Of a stretch of 64,000 nt of DNA, positions 45,106 through 58,351 are shown one piece after another. The notes beneath the pieces were generated by a model. The model searched no databases and was not told the origin of the DNA. It saw only the letters and a program-made list of their open reading frames with translations. This DNA comes from Cordilura impudica (lineage: Eukaryota; Arthropoda; Insecta; Diptera; Scathophagidae): assembly GCA_963682025.1 (NCBI GenBank), contig OY821519.1, forward strand, positions 251,486,858 through 251,550,857. The letters are read 5' to 3'. A program made the translations under genes and the position numbers. The first letter of the stretch is position 1, and the number at the start of each line of letters is the position of its first letter.

Positions 45106-47464
45106 TAATCTATAAGTTATATCAAACTTCTATTTATATAAAATTGTCGAGCTAAATTCTTTGTATCTAATTATATGAATCTTTAATTAATATCAGTCCT
45201 TTATTTGAAATAATCTTTAATTTATATCAACTTATAACAATCTTCATTTTACACAAATTTTTCATTTCCATCAATCTCTAATTTATATTAATATCTAATT
45301 TATATCAATCCATAATTAATATCAATCATTAATAAATACCAATGTATAATTTTTATAAATCTATACTTTATATCTGTTTTCATTTTATATTAATGTTTAG
45401 TTTATATCAATCATAAATTATATAGATTAAAATATTAAAATGAAGTCAATCTTTAATTTTTATCACCTTTTAAATTAAATAATAACCTAATTTTTCATAT
45501 TATTAGTCTTAGTTTTATTTAATATTTAAGGTAGTTATACTAATTTGTATTTTATTTCTATCCTTTATTTATATCATTTTATTTATATTAGTGTTTAATT
45601 TGTAAAAGTCTTAAATGTATATCAATCTTAAATATATAATAATCTGTAATTTACGTTAATCTTGAATTTATATTATTCTTTGTTTAATATCAATCTCTAA
45701 TTTATATCTATCTTTTATTTATACAAATTGTTAATTTACATAAATCTTTAAATTATATTGATATATATTTTATATAAATCTTTAAACTATATCAATCTTA
45801 AATCTGTATATATGAATTTATGATTTATGTGAAACTTTAATTTATATAAATCTTTAATTTAATTAAATTATAAAATAGTCGAGTTTAAATCTATATAACA
45901 ATTTATATTTTATATCAATGTTGGGTTTTTATCAATCTTTATAATATGTAATTTTTTCATTTATACAAATCTTATATATATATTAATATTTAATTCATAT
46001 CTTTATTTTGAGCGTTTTTATATCAATCTTCAATTTAATTTGCATAAATTTTTAATTTCTGCCAATCCTTAATTTATCAATCACAAATTAATACCAACTT
46101 CTAATTTATATAAATCCTTACTTTATGTCCATCTTAAATTTATAATAATTGTTGGTATATATCAATCTTTAGTTTGTATCAATCTTTATTTTATATATAT
46201 ATTTATATTATTTAATCTTGTATTTATATCAGCCTGTAATTTATTTAAATCATCAGTTGATAGCCATCTTAAACTTAAATAAACGTTTTTCTTATATCAA
46301 GTTTTAGTTTGTACTATTTTTTAATTTAAATCAATCTTTATTTTATATCAATCTCTTTAGTTTGTGTTATTTTTTAACTTAAATCAATTGTTGTTTTATA
46401 TTAATCTTTTAATTATATGAACTTACGATTTTTTAAATTTTTTTTCTTAATAGAAAATTTTTGTAAATATTAATATTTAATTATATCAGTATCCCATTTA
46501 TATTAATCTCTAATTTATAGCAATCCGTACATTAATATCAATCTTTAATGTTTCGTGTGTATAAATTTTGGATTTTTATCAATCTAATATTCATAACGGT
46601 CTTTAATTTTTTACAATCATAAAATTTTTTTGAATTTGCCTCTATTTGCTCTAATGTAGATTTATCATTAAATTATATCAATTTTTTACCTATAACAATC
46701 TTTAGCATATAAAAATCTTTTAGTTCTATTATTCTTTAATTTGAACAATTCTAAATTAATATACATATTTAATTTATATCATTCCTATACTTATATCGAT
46801 ATTTATTTTTATCATTCTTTAATGTACATATATCAATGTTTAATCTCTGACTAACACCTATCTTTAGCTTATGTCAGTTTTTAATTTATACTAATCTTTT
46901 ATAATATGAGTCCTAAATTTTAATTTTATTTTTAATTCATATAAGTCTGTACTTTGTTTTGATATTTTTTATATATTAGTCTTGAATTTATATCATTATT
47001 TAATAAAATTTATATTATTCTTAAATTTGCATCAATCTTTAAATTATATCAAACCTTAATTTATATCCGTCTTGAATTTATATCAGCTTTCAAATTATAT
47101 CAATTTTTGATTTGTAACTATTTTTTAATTTGTAACAATCCTTAAATTACATTAATCTTAATTTTATATAAATCTCTAATTCATATCATTAACCTATAGC
47201 AGTCCTTAACTTATATCAATCATTATTTTATATAAATATTTAATTTTTCAATCTTTTTTTGATTAATTTATATTAATATTTTATATACATCGATCTCTAA
47301 TTTATATCAATCCATAATTTTCAACAATCTTTAATTTATAGAAATCATAATCACTTCTTAGTGATATAGATATTTAGTTTATATCATTCTTAAATTTATA
47401 TTAATCTCCTTTATATAAATGTTAAACTTTATCATTCTTTACTTTATATCAATATTTAATATAT
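45106..47464. repeat. 17-bp minisatellite (AATCTTTAATTTATATC), main block 1
   Basis: Continuous degraded units, each usually 15-19 bp. AATCTTTAATTTATATC is by far the commonest form. No coding content. It is cut at 47,465 by the long-inverted-repeat transposon. Confidence 0.9.
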
Positions 47465-49783
47465 GGGGGGTTTCATGTCAAGTGCACCAACTTTTCAAAC
47501 CGATGTCTTCTGATCGGGTTAGTCCTATTGGATAGTAATTTAGACACAATTTTTACATAAGATCGGTCCAGATCTCTCTGAGTTAGAGGGGATCAAAATT
47601 TGACATTTTGGACAAACAGGTGTTTTCTCATCCATGTAACTTATTACCTATTGTTCTTAGAAAATTTTCTCCCAAATAGTTTAGATAGCTATTTCTTCAA
47701 TATTTTGGAAAAAAAATACTTAAAAAAAAAAATTTTAGACTTTTCTTTTTGCTAAATTAAAGCATTTTTGCCTCTTATTTCGAAAAGGGAATTTTTTTTT
47801 TCATAAGAAAGTTTAGGACTTTTCCTTTCAAAATAAATGTTTTGTAACTCAAGACAATGGTTTTTAAATTTTTCACAAATGCACTATTTTGAATTTTTTC
47901 CTATTTGTGTGAAAAATCTAAAAAAAAAATCAAATAAAACTTATACTGAGAAACTAGACAAATTAACCTTTCCGAAGGTATGTAACATACCTTCATAAAA
48001 TAACAGAAGAGAATGGTTCTCTGTAACCTGAAAGAGTTATTTGCAACATTTCAATATGAACACGAGGATGTTAAAATTGGCTTCACGAAATTAACCCAAA
48101 TGAGGCCAAAACATTGCGTTTTGGCAAGAAGCAGCGGAACTCACACAGTATGCGTTTGCATTTACCATGAAAATGGTAAACTGATGTTGAAGGAAATCAA
48201 CTTAAAGTATTTAACAGATGATTCGGCAGAAGATTTACACGATTACCGCGATGGCCTTAAATTGACTATGTGTCCTAATGCAACAACTTCTTGCCACTTA
48301 GGTGAATGTACCAAGCAACTATATTCACAGTAGTTACTTACTACATGAAAGATGAAAAACTGGAACACAAAAGTATGGCAATCATATCCGTCGATTTAAA
48401 ACATGATACCGTTGCAGTTTATGAGTACCAGAAGAGAATGCTAAAACTTCTAAAATCTAAATTTACATTAAAGAAGGTATACTACGTTTCGGACGGAGCT
48501 CGTCAACATTTTAAAAACAAAAGTAGCTTGGCAAATCTTATGGCCCTTGAAAAAGATTTTGGAATGCCAGCTGACTGGCATTTTCATCCTACTGCTCATG
48601 GTAAAGGAACATGTGATGGTATTGGAGCAAACCTTAAAAGAAATGCAGCGAAGTATAGCCTCCAGTGCTCTCATCAAGATCGCATCTTAGATGCGACTGC
48701 TTTATTCCATTGGGCAAAGAATTATTGTAAAGAAACTAAAATAGTTTTTAGTAGCAAAGAGGATCATCAGGAAACATTGAAAACACTGAAGAGCAGATTC
48801 GATGCTGCGGTAACAATCGATGGCACCGCTCAATACCATGCTTTTATACCGCTTGTCGATGGAAGACCCAAGTTGAAAAAGTTTTCTGCCTCTATTCTTT
48901 CCAAAGACAACAAATAAACCAGCAGCGAAATCAACAGCTGAAACTAGTAACGCTAAGCAAGGATTGACAAAAAACGCAGTAAAAAAAAGCTGGATGAAAG
49001 ACTGGGTATTTAAAAATTTACAAGACTTAAATACTTAATCAGCTACAATAAATTAAGTATAAAAATAGTTATGATATAAATGGATCTAATGCAATTAAGA
49101 TTAAATTTTAATAAATTATTTATCTTTTTATTTTTAATATTATTATTATACATTAATTTAATTATTATTAAAAATAAATAAAAAAATAATAATTTTTCAA
49201 CATTTCTATAGAAAAAAAGCGATTTTTTTCCTGAGGTATGTTAGATACCTTCGGAAAGTTTAGTTTGTCTAGTTTCTCAGTATAAGTTTTATTTGTAAGA
49301 TTTTAGACACAAATAGAAAAAAATTCAAAATAGTGCATTTGTGAAAAATTGAAAAACCGTTGTCTTAGTTACAAAACATTTATTTTAATAGATATCCCAC
49401 TCCCATCCCACCAAGCGACTAAAAGCTCTTTCTTATGAAAAAAATGCCCTTTTTGAAAAATTTCTTTAATTCAGCAAAAAAAAAGTCTATAAATTTTATT
49501 TTTTTTTAAAGTATTTTTTTTCGAAATATTGAAGATATAGCTATCTAAACTCTTTGGGAGAAAATTTTCTAAGAACAATAGGTAATAAGTTACATGGATG
49601 AGAAAAAACACCTGTTTGGCCAAAATGTCAAATTTTGGTACCCTCTAACTCAGAGAGATCTGGACCGATCTTGTTGAAAAATTGTGTCTAAACTACTATC
49701 CAATAAGACTAACCTTGGTGCAAATTTCATCCCGATCGGAAGACATCGGTTTAAAAGTTGGTGCACTTGACATGAAATCCCCC
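47465..49783 (+). mobile_element. 2.3-kb DNA transposon with ~530-550-bp terminal inverted repeats
   Basis: The left arm 47,465-47,995 and right arm 49,232-49,783 are inverted copies, about 85-90% alike by eye, starting GGGGGNTTTCATGTCAAGTG. ATATAT flanks both ends, a possible 6-bp target duplication, but the site is AT-repetitive, so 2, 4 or 6 bp cannot be told apart. The inner boundary of each arm is an imperfect palindrome GAAGGTATGT/ACATACCTTC next to TTTCCGAAGG. Indels between arms include a GTCGCTTGGTGGGATGGGAG insert in the right arm (49,398-49,420). The central ~1.2 kb carries one gene. I cannot assign a superfamily. Confidence 0.92.
48013..49038 (+). pseudogene. Transposase-like gene of an unnamed family, internally deleted
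   Basis: The start codon lies 18 bp inside the left arm boundary. Part 1 (48,013-48,333) reads NLKELFATFQYEHEDVKIGF, RPKHCVLARSSGTHTVCVC, CHLGECTK. Part 2, in another frame (48,306-48,917), reads QATIFTVVTYYMKDEKLEHK, SVDLKHDTVAVYEYQ, VYYVSDGARQHFKNK, DWHFHPTAHGKGTCDGIGAN, and FHWAKNYCKE. From memory these blocks belong to a widespread uncharacterised family (aphids, Hydra and others), normally around 600 residues; ~120-150 residues between GECTK and QATIFTVV seem deleted. A final frameshift near 48,905 continues into a basic tail (NKPAAKSTAETSNAKQGLTK) to 49,038. The Asp residues in SVD, SDGA and CDG could be a DDE/D-type triad; that is inference. Confidence 0.82.
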
Positions 49784-49817
49784 ATATATAAAAGCTTGAT
49801 TTTAGCAATCTTAAATC

Positions 49818-50191
49818 TATAATATTAATAGTTTAGGCGATTCTTTGTGACCGATGTTTTGTATTACCATTTTATCCTGATTTTCACAAAACGTATATTA
49901 TTTGAAAGGTATTTCTTTTTAGCCATTTTGCAGATTTAGAGATTTTAAAATTTTTTCCTTTGTTTTGAGTAAATTACATTTAAAGGTGCTACTAACACAT
50001 ACATAAAATTATACAATGCTATGTGTGTATTTATTAAATTTGTTAATGTATGTAATAAAAATGAGTTTGTTTTTTGTGTTGATTTGTGAATTGTCTTTAA
50101 TTGATTAGCATACTTTTAGGGTCTTTATTTAATGAAAAAATAAAATTTCCTAGAATTTGCACTCGAATTTCGAGGACTGGAATCTGCTAGT
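49818..50191 (+). mobile_element. Short non-autonomous Helitron, copy 5
   Basis: A|TCTATAATATTAATAGTTTA at the 5' end, hairpin CACTCGA-att-TCGAGGA, then CTGGAATCTGCTAG|T at the 3' end. Complete, ~373 bp, inserted in the 17-bp minisatellite. Confidence 0.92.
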
Positions 50192-50810
50192 TTATATTAA
50201 TATTTTATTTGTATAAATCTTTAATTTATGTATATCTTATATATATTGATCTTTAAACATATTATTATATTATTATATTATTGTATTATATTAATCTCTA
50301 ATTTATAACAATCTTAACTTTAATATCAAAGCACGTGTATACTTTTAAATATATATCTTTAATTTCTCTTAATGTTTCATGTATATATTGATATCCATTT
50401 TCAATCTTTTTTTTAAGCTTTATTTGATATCCATCTTTTTATCTTTACTTAAATCTTTAAATCTTTATTTACTTAATATTAATTTTTAATTTCTGTGCTT
50501 TTGTAGTTTATTTAATATTTTTTTATATGCATCTTTTATTTGTAACAATCTTTAATTTATTTCAACAATTGTTTATATTATTTCAAATATAAGTTTTTTA
50601 AATCTCTAAGTTATATCATTCTTTTTTTAATATAAGTTTTTCGTGGTTGATCTTTAATCTTTTTATTGTTAATATTTTATTTCTATCCATCTTTAACTTT
50701 TCAATTCTTAATTTATATTCATCTTTTTCTAACTTAAGTCAAACTTTTATTGATATTAATCCTTAATATTTTCTATCAATCCTTAATGAAGATATCATAA
50801 TTTTTGTATT
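50192..50810. repeat. 17-bp minisatellite, strongly degraded block
   Basis: Units are recognisable (ATCTTTAATTTATTTCAAC) but more diverged than in the other blocks, grading into unique DNA near 50,800. Confidence 0.7.
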
Positions 50811-52290
50811 GAAACTCCTGGTAATATATCCTTTTCCGCCTATCTGCCTATTTTGTGTTCCATTTTGTCTAATTCAAATCACTGTAAACTGATAGTATAA
50901 TAAATTGCCTTAACTGTATAGAGCGTTAGTATTTTGTGTATATGTGTGGGTATCTATCAAAATGAATGCGACATGTATGGTTAGTACATATGTAAAATCT
51001 AAAGAATTTTTTTTTCTGTTTAACAAAAACAATTGGCTCATAATTTATATGATTTACAAATGTTTAACAAAAGAGAAAAATTCATGCAGAGTACAAAGAA
51101 TTTACAATGGCTATAAATAACTATCGGGTACCTGTAAATAATAGTGTAAATTCTATACATAGCTGGCGAACACCTATGAACTCTGTGCATTTGTGATCAT
51201 GGACTGTAAATAGATGTTCGTTTTGTTTTTTTTTTATATATATTTCCATTAAAAAACAATATTTATTATAAGCTTTAGTAAAGACTTTATTTTATATTTT
51301 TGAATTTATTTTCTCTTTTCGGTACAGGTGTCCATGATTGTACTCGTACATGATAAAATTCATGTGACACATTTTGAATGCTAGCTGAGATTATTGATAT
51401 GTCTTTTTGTATACTCAAGAATATAAGATGTATAGAACACCTGTTTATTGTACGTGATTATGTCATTTATCTACCACTTGGTATACAAGATATAGTTAAA
51501 AAAAAAAAGAAAAAAACAATCAAACCAAATGCGTTTGTATAGGTATACAAATCAATTTTACTTCAAAAGCAAATGTTTAACATTATTTAAAAAAAAGGAA
51601 ACCAAAAATAATACAAAATATATTTATTGTTTGGAAATTTCCATATGAAAGGATATTGATTTGTTATTGCTATGCCGTAGTATAGGAAAACTCCTTTATG
51701 TGCTGGTCTATGCATGTGTTTGTTTTTTTATTTTGTTTTGAGAAGTGGCAAAATTTTTGTAAATTTGGTTGTTGTCATTTTCCCTTGTATGTATTTGTAT
51801 TAAATAAATACACATAGTAAATTTGTCTGCACGTGTGTCAATTGCAAGTGTAACCTTAGCTAATATATATTGAGTTTTATTTGTTTATTTGTTTGTCTGG
51901 CTGTCAATTTTATCTACTGAATCACAATTTAAATTGTTGTTAAATGGAAACAATAAAAGCGCAAACAATTTATTATTTATAACATTTTCGTGACAGCATT
52001 TTTGAGACATAGGTCATGCAAGAAACCAATGACCAACTACTTAATTATGAAAAAAAAAATATTTAAAACTTATTTGTAAGGATGTGTAGCTTATTATAAC
52101 AGCCTACTTTTTAAGGTTTTATTTATTAAACAAGGCAACAATAGCATATGAATAGTATATGAAATGAACCTCGAAATACATGGTTAACATATTGACTCCT
52201 TTTTTATTTTTTATATAAAATCTAATGAAAAGATTATAATAAAATAATAAAATATTTATTATCAGTTGTAAATTTTTAGTTTATTCTATA
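50811..52290. other. Unique sequence inside the minisatellite region
   Basis: Less repetitive sequence with no coding similarity. It separates two blocks of the same minisatellite. No terminal repeats are visible, so whether it is an insertion or original DNA is unclear. Confidence 0.5.
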
Positions 52291-53208
52291 AAATTTTTAT
52301 CAAACTTTATGCCAATGTTTTATTTATATGAAATATTACTTTCTATCAATCATTATTTTATATAAAATTTAATTTGTATTAATCTCTAAGTGATATCAAT
52401 CTGTACTTTATATCAATCTCTAATAGAAATTTTGTTTTTTTATATCAATCATTAACTTACATCAATCTTTAAATTGTATTAATTTATATCAGTCTTTATT
52501 GAATATTAAAATTTTTAATATCTATCGATTTCTAATTTATATGAATCTCAAATTTATATCGATTTCTTATTATATCAGTCTTTAATTTACATTAATTTTA
52601 ACTGCATATTAATCTTAAATGTATAACAATCTTTAATCATTAGTTAATATCGATCTTTATTTTATATATATAAATCTTTAATTTATATAACTAATTAATT
52701 TTCATAAATTTTTATTTCATAAATCTTTAATTTATATATACACTATTAATTGATATCCATCTTTAATTTATATAACTCTTTATTTGAAGTTAATCTTTAA
52801 TTATTTTAAATCCTTAATAAATGTCAAGATCTTAGTATTATTAAATTTAGATTAATATTTTATGATAGTCAATTGTAATCGGTCTTTAAATTATATAAAT
52901 CTTAAATTAACTTCATTCTTTTCTTCGTCAATTTTTTTGTAATAATCTTCAACTTATATTAGTTAATATTTTATATTAATCTTTAATTTATATCAATCTC
53001 TGATTTATATCGATCTCCATTTTATATAAATCTGTAATATGTAATATGTAATATGTAACATGTAAGAGTTTTTTATATGTATATTTTTAAAACTATACCA
53101 ATCTTTTATTAGATAAATTTTTAATTTATATGCATTCTTATATGAATTCAATTTTGAATTTATATAAATCTTCAATTTATATCAATCTGTCTTTTATATA
53201 AATCTTTA
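52291..53208. repeat. 17-bp minisatellite, block
   Basis: Units of AATCTTTAATTTATATC type. A short TAATATGTAATATGTAACAT run near 53,037 is a local sub-repeat. Confidence 0.87.
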
Positions 53209-53582
53209 ATCTATAATATTAATTGGCAAGCCGATTTATTGTGACCGATGTAAGTTTCACAGTTTTTCACCGATTTTGAAAAAAAATTTATCATTTGAAA
53301 GGTATTTCTTTTTAGCTGTTACCCAGATTTATAGTTTCTATCGTCTGGAATATTTTTTTGGAGTTATGTTCGTGTAAAGTTATTCCTAACACATACATAA
53401 AATTATACAATGATATGTGCGTGTTTATTAAATATGTTAATGGCTTTGTGTTAATGTGTTGAGTTGGATTCCTTCATTTAAAATGAGTTCAATTGTGAAG
53501 CATACCTTTAGTGGTTTACAAAATGAAAAAATAAAATTTCCTAGAATTTGCACTCGAATTTCGAGTGCTGGAATCTGCTAGT
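53209..53582 (+). mobile_element. Short non-autonomous Helitron, copy 6
   Basis: A|TCTATAATATTAATTGGCAA 5' end; 3' hairpin CACTCGA-att-TCGAGTG perfect over 7 bp; CTGGAATCTGCTAG|T. It carries a distinctive interior (ATCGTCTGGAATATTTTTTTG), so it is an older lineage than copy 7. Inserted in the 17-bp minisatellite. Confidence 0.92.
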
Positions 53583-56500
53583 ATATATTAATCTATATTT
53601 GATTATAATTTTTGGTTTCTATAAATATTTAATTTATAAACATATAAATTTGTAATTGATACCTACTCTTAATTTATATCATTCTTTATTTTAAATAAAT
53701 CTTAGATTTTTATGAATTTTTAATTTATATCACAATTTATGTCAATCTTCTGTATTTATCCAACTTTAATTGATAACACTCTTTAATTGATTTATGCATT
53801 TAGATTTATATTAATATTTTAGTTCTTTCAATCTCTTGTAAATATAAATCTTATTTTATATCAATATTAAATTAATTTCACTGTTAACTTTAATATTAAT
53901 ATTTATTTTACAAGCCTTTAATGTATATCAGTCATTACTTTATATAAATCTTTAATTTATATCTTTAATATATATAAATATCAGATTATATCAATCTTTC
54001 ATTATATCAATATTTGAATAACATTAAATCTATATCTCTCATTATTCAATCTTTTATTTTTATCAATCTTGAAATTATTCAATCATTACATTCTTTAATT
54101 TATATCCATCTTTAGTTTACATCAATCAATCAATCAATCTTTAATTTACATCAATATTTAATTTATATCAATCTTTATCTTATATAAATTTATCTAAACA
54201 ATCTTCAGTTTATATCAATCTTCAGTCGATTTCAACCTTTAATTTATCTTAGTCTTTAAATTAGATCAATCTTTTACATATATCAACCGTTAATATATAA
54301 AAATCATTTAAATATACTATTCGATAATAATGAAAAAAGAACAAACTAATATAAATCTTTAATTATATTTTAATCTTATATTTATAGCGATCTTAATTTA
54401 TATCATTCTTTAATTTATATCAATGTTCAATGTATAAAAATCTTTTATTCTTTTATCAGATTCTTATTAAGATCAATCTTTCATAATATTTTTTTTTTAA
54501 ATTTATATAAATATTTTATAATTTTGCTATTCAATTTTATTTCGATCTTTAGTATATACCAATCTGCATTTCATTTCGATCTTTTACGTGCATCAATTAT
54601 TAATTTAATCTTAAATTTATATAATTCTTAAACTTATACCGATCTTTATATTATATCGATATTTATTTATATGTGTCAAATATATATCTTTGATTAAACC
54701 TTTATAACAATCTTTAAATTATACCAATCTTTATTTCATATAAACATCTAAATTATATCACCTTTAAGGCATATACATTTTTTATTTATACTAATTTTGA
54801 ATGTATATAGAACTTTAGTTTTTATAGATCTTTCATTTATATTATATTTTTATATCAGTCTTCAGTTTCTATAAATCTTTGATTTAATTAAATAATTTAA
54901 GAGTCGAATTTATATAAATTTTTAGTTTATATAAATCTTTATATAATTTTAGTTTATATCAATTCTTAATATATATCAATCGATCGATAAAACGCTAATG
55001 TATATCAATCTATAATAAATATCAATCTTTAATTTGTATCAATCTTAAATTTATGTCCATATTAATTTATTGAGTATTTAATTTATATCAATCTCAAATT
55101 CATATAAATCTTCAATTTAATTATATAATTAAATAGTTCTTTCTATCAATCTTATTGTTATATTAAGCTCCATTCCATATCTATCTTTAATTCACAGAAG
55201 TTTTCATATTAAAACAATCTTTAATTTGTATAAACCCTTAATTTGTTGAAATCTTTGTATTAATCTTTCATTAATATCAATTTTTGATATAAATATATCA
55301 ATCTTCACAATATGCTAATTTTTAATTTAAATTGTATCAATCCTTAATTTAAATTTACCTTTAATTTTAATAAATTCTTCTTTTATATTTAACTTTAATT
55401 TACATTAGATATTAATCTATATCAATCTCAAGTTTATACCAATATTTAGTTAATATCAATCGTTATTATAATTTAACTTTTACTAACATCAATCTTAAAT
55501 TTCTATCAAATTTAAATTAACATTAATCTTTATATCAATCTTTATCAATTTGAAAATAATATCAATTAATTACATACATATATCAATCTATTATTTTATT
55601 TCTCTTTAATTTATATCAATCGTTTAATTGTATCAATCTTTAATTTATAACAATCTTTAATTTATGCCAATCTCTAATTTGTATAAATATTCAATTTAAT
55701 TGAATAGTCTACCTTAAATCTTTATATCAATATTTAGTGTATATAAATCTTTAATTTAGATCGATCAGTCTATATTTTATATTAATCTTTAATCTATATC
55801 TTTATTTTGATTATTAGTTATATTAATCTTTCTTTCCCATATTTATTTTTAAATGTATGCCGATTTTTAATTTATATAAAATTTTAAACTGTATAATTTG
55901 TTTATTAATTTAAATCATTATTTTAAATTTTCGTTAATATATATTTTTAAAATATATCAATCACCTTAATATACTATTTTAATTTGTATTAATTTTTAAT
56001 TTATATCAATCTTTAATTTGTATAAATTTTCCATTCCTATCAATCTTTAATCTGTAATCTATATCAAATATATATCAATCAAATTTATATAATCTTTATT
56101 ATTACTTGTCTTTTGTTAATGTCAGTTTTCATCTGATTCCAAAGAATCAAAGGTCTACCGACAAAAGGTTTCCAATTTTATGCGAAGCTATTAGCAGAAT
56201 TTTAATATTGATAGCAAACGTGGTTCGGGAAGAAAGAGAGGTCTTTACTTAAAAAAAGTTTAATTTCTCTAAATGTTTCATTTGTTTCTTTCATATATCA
56301 ATAATAAATTTATATTAATCTTTAGTCCATATCAATCTGCAAAATATATCAATCTTATCTTTATTTGTATCAATATTTAGTTTAGAACAATCCTTAATTT
56401 GTGGCAGTGTTTAATTTATTAAATAATTTAATAGTCTACCTTAAATTTTTGTATCAATATTTAGGTTATATAAATATTTAATTAACATAAACCAATCCTA

Positions 56501-58351
56501 TTCTATATTATTCTTTAATTTTTATCTTTATTTTAATCATTATTTTTATCAATCTTTCTATCAATCTTGCAGTTATTTTAATTCCTATTTCACATCTAGC
56601 TTTAATTTTAATCAATTTTTAATTTGTATCAATTTTTCATTCCTATCAATCCTTAATCTATAATCTATATCAAATATGTATCAGTCAAATTTATATAATC
56701 TTTATTATTACTTGTCTTTTGTTAATGTCAATTTTCATCTGATATTAATCTTTAATTTATATCAATCTTTACTTAAAAAAAATTTAATTTCTCTAAATGT
56801 TTCATTTGTTTCTTTCATATGTCAATAATTAATTTATATTAATCTTTAGTCCATATCAATCTTCAAATTATATCAATCTTTAATATATATCAATCTGTAA
56901 TTTTATTTTGTTTGCAATTTATATCGGTCTTTTATTTGTAACAATATTTAATTTAGAACAGTCCTTAATTTGTGGCAGTGCTTAAATTATTAAATATTTA
57001 AATAGTTTACCTTAAATTTTTGTATAAATATTTAGTTTATATAAATATTTAATTAACATAAACCAATCTCTATTCTATATTATTCTTTAATTTTTATCTT
57101 TATTTTAATCATTATTTATATCAATCTTTCTATCAATCTTACAGTTATTTTAATTTCTATTCCACATCTAGCTTTAATTTTGATCAATTTTTAATTCGTG
57201 TCAATCTTTAAGTTATACAAATCCTTAATATATTTATATCTTGATGTTGGTGTTTCGTTAATATAAATTTTTAATCTATATAAATTTTCTTAAGACATAA
57301 ATTTTTATTTAAATTGTATCAATCTTTAATATATATCAATCTTTAATATATAATAATCTTTAGTCTATATCAATCTCAAATTAATACCAGTATTTCGTTT
57401 ATATCAATCTTTATTATTATTTAACTTTTGTTAATACCAATCTTTAATTCCTATGAATTTTCACTTAACATTAACCTTTAATTTATATCAGTCTTTATTT
57501 AATATCAGTTTTTAATTCATCTCAATAATTCATTTGTATCAATTTCCAATATATCAGTCTTTAATTTCTATTTATCTTTACTCTATATCAATCTAAAATT
57601 TATATCAGTCTTTAGTTTATATCAATCTTTAATTTTATATATCTTTTATTTGATGTCAATCTTCATGTTATATCAATCTTCAATTGATACCGATCTTTAT
57701 TTAATATAAATTTTTAATTTAAATCAATATTTTATTTATATCAATATTTTATTTATATCGCTTATTTAATTTATATTGATATTTAACTCGTGTCAATCTT
57801 TATGGCAACAATATTTATCAATCTTTAATTTATATTATTATTAAATTTGTATCAATCTTAAAGTTATATTATTCTTTACTCCATTTCGATCTTTAATTTA
57901 TTTCAATTTTCGATTGATATAAATCTTTCTGTACAATTTTCGTTTATGTCAATCTCTAATATATATCAATCGTCTAATTCTATTAATCTTTTAGTTATAT
58001 CAATCCATGACATATGCCGATCTTTGTTTATAAATTTTTAATTTTTAAACATCTTCAATATATCAACCCTTAATTTATGTTAACCTTTGTTCCATTGAAA
58101 TTTTTATCAATCTTTAATATATATTAATCTTTATTTTATCTTTAATCTATATCAATATTTAATTTATATCAATCTTGATTTTATGTAAATCTTTAATTCA
58201 CTCTTAAATTTATATCAATCTACAATTTTTATAATTCTTTAGTTTACATCAATCTTAAAATAATGTAGATTTTTAATTTTATATATATCATTTTTAATTT
58301 AAATCAATTTTTATTTTATATAAATTTGAAATTTGTATTGTTTTTATAAAT
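53583..58351. repeat. 17-bp minisatellite, main block 2, with higher-order repeats
   Basis: Longest block (4.8 kb). Within it, a ~600-bp segment is duplicated: 56,015-56,610 and 56,620-57,190 share long identical stretches (e.g. TTATTACTTGTCTTTTGTTA and TTTAATAGTCTACCTTAAAT-like parts), with an older third copy of part of it near 55,690-55,850. The first copy holds a ~100-bp non-repeat segment (56,143-56,243) that the second lacks. Confidence 0.9.
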
